A stretch of 64,000 nt of DNA, from NCBI RefSeq assembly GCF_000154725.1, contig NZ_DS544873.1, positions 4,685,085-4,749,084 on the forward strand, read 5' to 3'. Origin of the DNA: Kordia algicida OT-1. GTDB lineage: Bacteria; Bacteroidota; Bacteroidia; Flavobacteriales; Flavobacteriaceae. Under the pieces are notes generated by a model that made no database searches, was not told the DNA's origin, and was given only the letters and a program-made list of their open reading frames with translations. Both the position numbers and the translations under genes were made by a program. How positions within the stretch are numbered: the stretch's first letter is position 1; each line of letters opens with the position of its first letter. This document shows, piece after piece, positions 53,493 to 62,300 of the stretch.

Positions 53493-54001
53493 GAAAAATA
53501 ATCGTATTTATTATTGGAGTCATGATCGTAATTGGTTGTGTAAATTCTAAAAAGGTACAAGTGAGTACATCAAAATCTTCAGAATGGAGAGATCATAATG
53601 CCGCAGAAGGCAAACCATTCTATAACTCAAAAGAAGCTTGTAAAAAAGTATTAGGCACATTAGATGTTATAAGCAGACTGCATAAAAATTCTTTAGAGGA
53701 AAACGTATTTAACGGTGGCATGTCTTCTAGGAAATATGTCATTATAAAAGATACAATTACCTATTATACACCGTATGGTGAAATTGCAAATATTGGATCT
53801 TGCAGTTGTAAAGATCGAACTTTAACAGTCGATTGGAAAGAACAATACAAGCGAACAATTAAATATCAAATTTACTTTAATTCGGCTGACACAGTAGAAT
53901 TAAGATATTATGATTATCCTTACAGTATGGACACTTTTACTTATGATAAAACAAAAGCACCCAATAATCCGACAAAGATTTTGGGCGTAATGCAAAGATA
54001 A
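53489..54001 (+). CDS. Hypothetical lipoprotein
   Basis: A 170-residue protein with signal RKIIVFIIGVMIVIGC (lipid Cys17). The mature domain has a KACKKVLG segment and an IGSCSCKDRTL motif with a C-x-C pair, then YKRTIKYQIYFNSADTVELR. Family not recognised. It overlaps the preceding gene by 4 nt (ATGA), and 105 nt separate it from the next. Confidence 0.7.
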   Translation: MRKIIVFIIGVMIVIGCVNSKKVQVSTSKSSEWRDHNAAEGKPFYNSKEACKKVLGTLDVISRLHKNSLEENVFNGGMSSRKYVIIKDTITYYTPYGEIANIGSCSCKDRTLTVDWKEQYKRTIKYQIYFNSADTVELRYYDYPYSMDTFTYDKTKAPNNPTKILGVMQR

Positions 54002-54106
54002 AATTAGAGTAATAAAACAACACTTTTATATTTATAAATTGTATAGTCATTTTTTTTAAGACTGGTAAGCAAAAAATAAATAGAAGAAACTCTTATAATT
54101 TTTAAT

Positions 54107-54685
54107 ATGGTACAAAGAATTATTTTCTGGGTTTTTGGAATGAGTTTGCTGATTGGCTGTAGCGGAAAGGTTTCAGAAAAAGAAACGCCAACAATTCAAT
54201 CACAAGAAAATATAATACAAACAGATTCCGTAGCAACAAATGATGCTGAAATCATTGCCCCAAAAGGAAGTCAGGTGTTTTCAGAAAGTGTCAAACTTCG
54301 CTATCTCAGTATTTTACACGGTTACATTCTAAGATCAATAAATGTAAGTGAATGTGAAGGCACTGATGTTGATCTTGGAATAGAAGATCAAGACAAAAGT
54401 ATCAATAGCTTATCAATTACAAAAGATGCTTTTACCGTTCAATTTTCAGTAGTAGAAAACTGTTGTTCAGCATTTTTGTGCGAAGCTGAAATTGTAGAAG
54501 AAACTACGCTAAACATCATTTATCAACCTTTTGGGCGTCATTGTTCGTGTAACTGTCAATTTGATATGGAATACACATTTCAGATAGATGATACTTTGGA
54601 AGATATTGGTCAAAAGCTCACAAAAATTAAGCATATTCAATTCAATAACGAACCTACTTCAAAAGTTGAATTTAAAGAATATTAA
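54107..54685 (+). CDS. Hypothetical Cys-rich lipoprotein
   Basis: A 192-residue protein with signal VQRIIFWVFGMSLLIGC (lipid Cys18). A polar linker is followed by a domain with many cysteines (VVENCCSAFLCEAEIVEETT and FGRHCSCNCQFDMEYTFQID), suggesting disulfides or metal binding. The C-S-C-N-C motif recalls the GSCSCKD in the upstream lipoprotein. Family not recognised. Confidence 0.7.
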   Translation: MVQRIIFWVFGMSLLIGCSGKVSEKETPTIQSQENIIQTDSVATNDAEIIAPKGSQVFSESVKLRYLSILHGYILRSINVSECEGTDVDLGIEDQDKSINSLSITKDAFTVQFSVVENCCSAFLCEAEIVEETTLNIIYQPFGRHCSCNCQFDMEYTFQIDDTLEDIGQKLTKIKHIQFNNEPTSKVEFKEY

Positions 54686-54721
54686 CATTACTTTAGAACC
54701 TCAAAATACACCTCAACTATC

Positions 54722-55366
54722 ATGAAATATTTGTGCCTGTTCGCGTTTTGCTGTCTATTAAGTTGTGCCACTAAAACCAAACCTTTAGATCCTTGTTTTA
54801 TGGAAGCAGGCATCAAAACGGCAAAAAGTTTTGACAAAGACAATCCGTTGGGAGAAAAAACAGAAAAATACATGCTTGTGGAATATGACGAACAAGGAAA
54901 ACCGCTCAAAGTTGTCAATACCATTCAAAAAATGAAGTCTGACTATATCTATGAAGATGGTAAATTGAAATATGTGATTGCGACGAATTCAATGTCAGAT
55001 GTTGATGAAATCAAAGCAGAAGTTCGTGTAGATACCTTATTCATTACCAAAAACGATGACAAAGGGAGAAAGTTAGAAGGCGTTGGTGGCAATGGCGTTA
55101 AATATGAATTTTCATATGTTGGTTGTGAGCAAGAAGCAACAATCATTTATGATGAAACTGGTGTAAAGCGAAACATGATGCAACTTTTTAAAGAAAACGG
55201 AAACATTAAGAAACGCGTCACTACGTTTTATTATCCTGGCGAATCTTCAGTAACTTCAAAATACATTGATTACAAATTTGACAGCAAAGGACATTGGATT
55301 GAAAGAAGTTTGGAACGTCAAAATGGAACTATTGAAACCGAATTGAGAGTTATAGAATACTACTAA
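54722..55366 (+). CDS. Hypothetical lipoprotein with YD-like strand repeats
   Basis: A 214-residue protein with signal KYLCLFAFCCLLSC (lipid Cys15). Repeated strand pairs are LVEYDEQGKPLKVVNTI, SDYIYEDGKLKYVIAT, ATIIYDETGVKRNMMQLF and YKFDSKGHWIERSLE, like those of the exported protein at 51544. It starts 36 nt after the Cys-rich lipoprotein and is followed 3 nt later by a cytoplasmic protein gene. Confidence 0.72.
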   Translation: MKYLCLFAFCCLLSCATKTKPLDPCFMEAGIKTAKSFDKDNPLGEKTEKYMLVEYDEQGKPLKVVNTIQKMKSDYIYEDGKLKYVIATNSMSDVDEIKAEVRVDTLFITKNDDKGRKLEGVGGNGVKYEFSYVGCEQEATIIYDETGVKRNMMQLFKENGNIKKRVTTFYYPGESSVTSKYIDYKFDSKGHWIERSLERQNGTIETELRVIEYY

Positions 55367-55369
55367 ATC

Positions 55370-55921
55370 ATGGGATTAGATATTTTATTACAAACAGAAA
55401 TAGAAACTGCATTTAGCTTAGAGGATTTCGATAAATTTAGTCTAAGTCGTGAATTTTGTAATTTAATGTGTCGAAAAGATGTAGTAGAACACGAATCTGA
55501 ATTGGATCAAATAGGCAAAATTACAAATGTAGATATTTCTTGTTTTTACTTGATGGAAACCTATCCTGATGAAGATTACATAGAAGATTGTTTAGAATTT
55601 GCAGAAACAGAAGCGGAAAAAGAGCAAATTCTCGCGGAAGCGAAAATAGCTAAAAAAGCAATTGAAGGAAATATTGATTTAGTATTGCAAACACTCCATC
55701 AATTATTAGAAAAATTAGCAAAAATTGATAATTTACCAAATTTGTTATTACCTACAGAATTTGATACACTCAACTCTAAATACTATTTTTCAGATTTTAC
55801 AATAAATAAAGGAAAAGGTTATATTGATAATAACTTCGGACACGATTTGCGTAACTTTCAGCGTTTTGTAGCAAATGCAAAAAGCAAAGGAAACCAAACA
55901 GTTTGGTTTACATATGGATAA
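55370..55921 (+). CDS. Hypothetical cytoplasmic acidic protein
   Basis: A 183-residue protein beginning MGLDILLQTEIETAF, with no signal peptide. It is acidic and helical (DCLEFAETEAEKEQILAEAK), and a C-terminal aromatic part ends in GNQTVWFTYG. It looks like the small single-domain proteins often found as immunity partners or orphan genes in Bacteroidota, but I do not recognise the family. It is the only cytoplasmic member of the series and lies 3 nt after the lipoprotein gene. Confidence 0.65.
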   Translation: MGLDILLQTEIETAFSLEDFDKFSLSREFCNLMCRKDVVEHESELDQIGKITNVDISCFYLMETYPDEDYIEDCLEFAETEAEKEQILAEAKIAKKAIEGNIDLVLQTLHQLLEKLAKIDNLPNLLLPTEFDTLNSKYYFSDFTINKGKGYIDNNFGHDLRNFQRFVANAKSKGNQTVWFTYG

Positions 55922-55952
55922 AATAACTTTTTTTAAAATCTTAAAAGAACAA

Positions 55953-56375
55953 TTATTCCCTGCGAAACGCATGTAAAGTAAATACGTTACCGTTATCAAA
56001 ATGCATTTCCAACGTCATCTTATCATCTATAATTTTTGTGATAAAAAAATGATTTTTATCTGTAATAGCCGTATGCGGTGAGCCAAGATCGAGTGTGTGT
56101 ACTACATTGATTTCGTTGTCTTTCAATGTCCAAGTTCCTTCAATGCCATCTTTAAAATGATATTTTACAGTAGCATCATTGTAAATAAATTTACCGTTGG
56201 GTTTAAAAATATAAATATTGCCTTCATAGCTATTTACAGCTTTCTTGAATTCCTCATTGTTAGAAGTCGCCTCAATAATTTTACACTTTCCTAGAATTAA
56301 ATCTTCTCTCACATTCAAACAAGAAAGCACGCTGAAAAACAAAAGAAGATAAAATACAAGAATGTGTTTTTTCAT
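55953..56375 (-). CDS. Lipocalin-like hypothetical lipoprotein
   Basis: A 140-residue protein with signal KKHILVFYLLLFFSVLSC (lipid Cys19). The mature part has LILGKCKIIEATSNNEEFKK, NIYIFKPNGKFIYND and GIEGTWTLKDNEINVVHTLD, the strand pattern of short lipocalin-like proteins of Bacteroidota. It lies on the opposite strand from its neighbours. Ligand and function are unknown. Confidence 0.68.
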   Translation of the reverse strand: MKKHILVFYLLLFFSVLSCLNVREDLILGKCKIIEATSNNEEFKKAVNSYEGNIYIFKPNGKFIYNDATVKYHFKDGIEGTWTLKDNEINVVHTLDLGSPHTAITDKNHFFITKIIDDKMTLEMHFDNGNVFTLHAFRRE

Positions 56376-56505
56376 ATTGTGAATTTGTTTTTCAAAAATA
56401 GTATAAAAACATAACTATCAAGAAGCACTTTAAAAACAAAAACAGTTTGAAAGTAAGTTTATTTTGGTATTTTTATAAGAATTTACGTTTAAACAGAAAA
56501 GTATC

Positions 56506-59394
56506 ATGATTGAAACTATAGGATTAATAACAGTAGGGACTTGGTTAGGTAATAAACTTTTAGGCAAAGGTTTTGATAAAATCTATTCCAAAGTTACCTC
56601 TAAAAGTTTCAATGCTAAATTTTATAAGAAAGTAGATGCGGCCGCAAAAAAGTTACAGGAAATATATCCAAAAGTACTTGGTGGGAATATAGAATACTTC
56701 TTTAAAAATCAGGATGTTTTTAATGAGTTAATGAAACTCTTATTTATAAATTCAAAAGTTAGTTATGAGCTTATAGAAGAGAAGTTTGACATGGAAACTC
56801 TTCCTAAGGACTTTATATTGGATTTTGTGAAATTACTAAAAGAAGAACTTTATTTAGATGACTATTTTAAAGATTTACTAGCAAACAAAGAAATTTATTT
56901 AATTGTAGTTGGAATATCTAATGATATTAAAGATATCAAAGCAGTCTCTTTATTATCTCACAAAGAAATTAAAAGTATTCAAAAACTGCTACGGGCTAAA
57001 ATTCATGATACCTTTTCTATAAGTACTTTTCTGAAAAATTATAAAAAATTTCTAGAAAATAATTTTTCTCAATTGAATTTTATCGGATTAGGACTTGAAT
57101 CAAATATTAATAAAGGAAAACGGAAAAAATTGAAAGACTTATTTGTTAAGCCTACATTTTCTATCGCGATTAATAAATTGAATCAAGAATTTATTTTAAA
57201 TACTGTTCCTGATATACAAAAAAATGAGTTTGTTACTCTTAGGCAAATATTTAATTTTAATAAAAACCTTGTAATTATTGGAAATCCAGGTAGTGGTAAA
57301 TCTATATTGACAAAATTTATTGCGCTTAAAATCTTTAAGAAAGATAAATCAGTTTTTGAAACAGAGTCAATTTTTGATAGGATACCATTTCGTGTTGAGT
57401 TACGAAAGTTTCATGCTTTCAAGAAGGAGTATAATAAAGGATTGATAAAATATTTAAAATCTCTATTAGAAATTGAATATAGTCTTGACAATATCACAGA
57501 TGATAATATTGAAAGTATTCTCTTAAATCAACAAACAATGATGATATTTGATGGCTTAGATGAGATTTTTGACTTAAATGATAAGATTTCAATTCGAAAT
57601 GATATTCAAAATTTTATAGATAAATACGAAAATTCTAGAGTTGTTGTTACATCAAGAATTATTGGTTATAGTGACGCGTCATTTCAAGAAGATTCGATGA
57701 TTCAACTTTCAATTAATGACTTTGATAATGACCAAATAGAAGAATATGTGAAAAATTGGTATTCTATTGAAGAAGAAGATCAAGACATACGTGAAAGAGA
57801 AATAGAAGATTTATTATCCAAACGAAATCTGATAGATGATGAATTGATATCCAATCCATTATTACTTTCTTTAATAGTAATTTTATATAGGAATAATTTA
57901 AAAGTTCCTGAATCAAAATTAGAAATTTATCAATCATGCACTAAAACTTTGGTTGACAAATGGGATCATAGTAAAGAAATGGAGATAAACTTAAGTCAAG
58001 AAATTTACAAAAGAAAAGATACCATTTTTGCTGACTTAGCTTATTGGCAGTATAAAGAATTAAGTACAGAAGATGGAAAAGTAACTTATCAACGGGCAAA
58101 AAACACAGTAGCAAAAACTTTGGTAGAAAAATTGAAGATATCTGATGAATTTACGACTGATAGTGAATCGGAAGATTTCTTAACTTACGCTCAAAAGCGG
58201 TCATTATATTTTGATAATAACTTTACACACAAGACTTTCCTAGAATATTATACAGCTTATTGGATTTTCACAAATATTGAAAAGAAACATAAGAAAGATG
58301 AGAGAAATGATTTAATATCTGAGTATATTATAAACCCATATTGGCATATTGTATTAGAATTATTACTCAATATGATTGATAAAGATCAAGCTGATAATGA
58401 GATAATGGATGATTTAATTAATTACCAATTGGAAAAAAATAAAATATCTTCTGTTTTTTTCTTGCAAATATTTAGTACTGTTCAAAATGTTAGTTTACAG
58501 GTTTTTAAGAATGTGTTTGATGTGTTTTTACACGTGTATTTGGATAAAAAAAGTACTCAAAATTATAAAAATGGAGTAAAATATGATAGGGAAATGAGAG
58601 CTTATTTTGTCATTACAGAGAAACTTTTTTTAGAAAAAACATTTAGAAAAATAATTTCAGAATCTATTTTTGATTTATTGAAAAGTAAAACTAATATAAG
58701 TAAACTGTTATTAAGCTTGTATTTAGAATTAAAAACTTCGGAAATAGATGAAAGTAATATAGATTCCAATGATATAAAGATAAAGTGTAATTTCATTAGT
58801 TCTTGCAATGAAGAGCTATTTGAAATGACTCCATTGATATATGTAATGAAAGAGTTTATTACAAATGAATTAAGTATACATAGTAACCCTATTCCATTTG
58901 CCTCAAAGATTTTAGAAAAGTTTGATAAAACAACTCTTGATTATTCTTTGAAGGCTGAGTTTGCAAATTTCAGATATTTACCTTTACAAGTGATTTTTTT
59001 AAAAACGGTATTATTTAGTGATGATATACGATTACTTAAAAAGTATTTATTTTTTTGTGAGAAAAACAATATTGAATTGACAAATTTAGTCAATCATGTA
59101 TTTTCAAGATTATTTTTTATAGAAAAAGATTTTAAATTTCAAAATCTTATTGAAAATTTCAAAAATTTAAATGATAATAGTTATTTTCATTTATTATTAG
59201 TAGCCATCTATCAAATTCGTATGTATAGTGTGTATGAGGAAAATCATAACTTGGATTTATCCCTTTTAAATGATTTAAATTTAGATGATGATAGTTTAAA
59301 AAAAATATACTTCATTTTAGATAAGCAAAATATGACAAAAGAACTAAGGCAATTTTTGATAAAAGAATGTAATTTAGAGAATCAAAAATCGTAA
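56506..59394 (+). CDS. NACHT-domain NTPase (bNACHT-like, putative defence protein)
   Basis: A 962-residue protein, very AT-rich. Residues 1-230 are a helical N-terminal domain. The NACHT ATPase follows with Walker A IIGNPGSGKSILTKFIALK (G259-S266), Walker B MMIFDGLDEIFD (about 345-356), sensor RVVVTSRIIGYSD and NPLLLSLIVILY. The C-terminal ~400 residues are helical with a TFLEYYTAYWIF motif typical of bacterial NACHT proteins. Bacterial NACHT proteins are STAND ATPases, several of which protect against phages (family knowledge); no separate effector domain is obvious here. It stands alone between a lipoprotein gene and the second macroglobulin gene. Confidence 0.88.
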   Translation: MIETIGLITVGTWLGNKLLGKGFDKIYSKVTSKSFNAKFYKKVDAAAKKLQEIYPKVLGGNIEYFFKNQDVFNELMKLLFINSKVSYELIEEKFDMETLPKDFILDFVKLLKEELYLDDYFKDLLANKEIYLIVVGISNDIKDIKAVSLLSHKEIKSIQKLLRAKIHDTFSISTFLKNYKKFLENNFSQLNFIGLGLESNINKGKRKKLKDLFVKPTFSIAINKLNQEFILNTVPDIQKNEFVTLRQIFNFNKNLVIIGNPGSGKSILTKFIALKIFKKDKSVFETESIFDRIPFRVELRKFHAFKKEYNKGLIKYLKSLLEIEYSLDNITDDNIESILLNQQTMMIFDGLDEIFDLNDKISIRNDIQNFIDKYENSRVVVTSRIIGYSDASFQEDSMIQLSINDFDNDQIEEYVKNWYSIEEEDQDIREREIEDLLSKRNLIDDELISNPLLLSLIVILYRNNLKVPESKLEIYQSCTKTLVDKWDHSKEMEINLSQEIYKRKDTIFADLAYWQYKELSTEDGKVTYQRAKNTVAKTLVEKLKISDEFTTDSESEDFLTYAQKRSLYFDNNFTHKTFLEYYTAYWIFTNIEKKHKKDERNDLISEYIINPYWHIVLELLLNMIDKDQADNEIMDDLINYQLEKNKISSVFFLQIFSTVQNVSLQVFKNVFDVFLHVYLDKKSTQNYKNGVKYDREMRAYFVITEKLFLEKTFRKIISESIFDLLKSKTNISKLLLSLYLELKTSEIDESNIDSNDIKIKCNFISSCNEELFEMTPLIYVMKEFITNELSIHSNPIPFASKILEKFDKTTLDYSLKAEFANFRYLPLQVIFLKTVLFSDDIRLLKKYLFFCEKNNIELTNLVNHVFSRLFFIEKDFKFQNLIENFKNLNDNSYFHLLLVAIYQIRMYSVYEENHNLDLSLLNDLNLDDDSLKKIYFILDKQNMTKELRQFLIKECNLENQKS

Positions 59395-59398
59395 ATCC

Positions 59399-62300
59399 CT
59401 AATCCACTTTCACACGAACACCTTCACTATGACTGCTAAATTCTGGTGCGTACATGCTTTGAATCGTAGAAATTCCATTGGAGAAATCCCCAGCATTATT
59501 GACACGTAAATCGTATTCAAATACAAAAACTCCTTTTGGTAAATAGTCAAAAAAGAAATTTGTACTCGCATCTTTTGTACTTTCATAATACCCCAAACCA
59601 TCTTGCCATTTGTATTGCGACAATACGTTAATTGGTTCTAAACCAGCCGCGCGCATGTCTTTCATATGCACAAATTCCATTGGTCGGTCGTTTCGTAACT
59701 CAATGCGTACACGAACCAAATCGCCCACTTCAAGTTTAGTATTTTCGTCAATTTCTGTGATAATTTCACCAGTAGCATCATACGTACGTTTGAACAATTT
59801 TTTGCTCAATTTTAAAGACGTTTCCGCAGTGGTAATTTTATCCAAATCTTCAAAATATTGCCAGTACAATCCGCCCCAAGCAATGCCTTTTCCTTTTTTT
59901 GTTAGTGTAACTTTTGCCATTTCTGGTTTCACTTCGTTTCCATTCCAAGATTTCTTAAAATATCCTGTGCCAGCTTCTACTTTTACAGCTTCCAAATCGG
60001 CAGGTGTAATTTTCTGATCGCATACAGTTACCTCAACCATGTCCGTAACTGAAAGCCAGTCGCTTCCTTGTAATAATAACGCGTACACCGCTTCCGTTGT
60101 TGATTTTGTGGTAGACCAACGATTGGTTTGTTTGTGCTTTAACAACCATATTTTTAAATTATCTACCGTAGTGACATCGTTTGAAATTTCAGAAAAAGCT
60201 TCAATCATCAATGCCTGCGTTTCAATTGGCGCTTGATACCAATACCAAGAAGCCGTATTTTCTTTCCAATACATACCCAATTCGTCACTCGTAATACTAT
60301 TTTCTTCTAACGAACGTAAAATTGCCGTTGCCGTTTTTGGATGATTCATTCGGTGTGAAACCATCGCCATCAAACCTTTTGCATACAAACGACGACTAAG
60401 CCAATAGTTATCTATTTGATCTAAATAATAGTCAGAAATCGTAGTAACTTCTTTTGATTTTGGAATTTCAGGGAAAAAGCTTCGCATGTATAAATAATGC
60501 AGTTGTGAATACGACAAATGATCTTTAGATAAGTCTGCTTTCTTATTGTATTTGCGAATATCCTTGTATTCTTTTATAAATTCAGCATCAAGATAACGCA
60601 TTGCTTTTTGAATGATTTTTGTGGTTTCTTTGTCATTCACGGAAACATTTAATTTCTGTAAATGTCCCAAACCTGTAATGATGTGTTGTGTGACGAATCG
60701 GTTTGCGCGTCCGCCTTTAAACCAAGGAAATCCACCAGAAGATAATTGCATTTGAGTTAACTTCTGAATGCTTTTAGATTGCTCATTTTTCATGCGATTG
60801 AGATCGAAAAGTAACGCAATTCGTTTTTTCTGTTCCGTTTCAGATAGTGCGTCGCGAACCCAAGGCGTTTCTTGAATAATCAATGATTTTAATTCCTGAT
60901 TCTTCTCTAAATTACTCAACAAAGCATCAGAAGATTTCCACTGATTGAATACTTCTTGAATTCTCGGATTGCTATTCGCAATGTGACTCGCTAGCGAATT
61001 CGCGTAATAACGAGCAAAAGTTTGTTCTGCACATTCATACGGATATTCCATTAAATACGGCAACGCTTGCACTGCATACCACGCAGGATTGGACGTAATT
61101 TCTAAACTTAGTTTGTGGTGCTCCAAACTTGATGATGCATTGGCAGATCCAGTCGAAGCGAGTTTATCTAACGTAAACGTTTTGGTTTCGTCGGAACGAA
61201 TCCACATTGGCAACGTTTCTGTCACCAACATTCTGTTAGACAATACAGGAAGTGCACTTTGTTCTCCATCACTAAATTCGCCAGCTTTTGCTGTAATGGT
61301 ATATTGAACAGCCTGAATTCCTTTTGGAATGTACAATAACCATGAAACTTGCGTGTTTCCGTTGGCTGTTACCGAAAATGATTGTTTGGGAGTTCCTGTG
61401 CGCGGAAATAATGCGGGATTGATATCGTTTCCTGTCATAGGATCAATAAGTTGTAACATGGCAGTTCCACTTATATTTTTATCAGAAAGATTTGATATTT
61501 TACTACTAATGACAATTTCATCACCTTCACGCAAAAAACGTGGTACATTTGGCAATATCATCAACTCTTTTTGTGTCACTGTTGAGAGCGTTTCTGTTGC
61601 GCTATTCAAGTCTTTGGTATGTGCTAACAGTTGTAAATTCCATTTGGTTAAGGCTTCTGGAGTAGTGAATGTAAACGAAACATTTCCGTCGGCATCTGTT
61701 TGTAATTGTGGAAAGAAAAATGTGGTTTCTTGCAGATTTTTTCGAGGAACTACAGTTTCTATTTCTTTTTTTGTCACTTTTTCTTTTTGATATACGTTTC
61801 CTCTGTAAGTGTTAAAATCATCACCATCACCATCTCCAAGCGATTCTTCTTCGGCGTCGTTAACATAACCACGACCAGCATTGCTGAAAGCCAATACGCT
61901 TCCAGATCCTTCAACGTCATCCATTACAGGTGCAGCCATTCGTTTTTCACTTACACTATTTGCTTCAAGAGCCATTTTTTTAAAGCGTACTCGTGAACGT
62001 TGGTAAAAATAGAGTCCGAACCAATTTAAACGATCGTAGGATTGGTAGTGGTATTCTTTGTCTATAGTTTCGTAAGCATTGAATCTTGTTGTTCCAAAAC
62101 TTCGGTTGGCGTTGATGTTGATGTAACTGTAATATTGTGGTCTGTTGAATGGAGAAAATTGCCAATTGTGTTCTCTGAATTCATCCAAAGACGCATCGTA
62201 CATGCTCGAAAGCATTTCTGCGGCTACTTTTTCGCCTTTTGGACCTTTGATGCGGAAACTCCAAGTTTCTTCTTGTGCAGGTTTTAGTTTGTCTCTAAAC

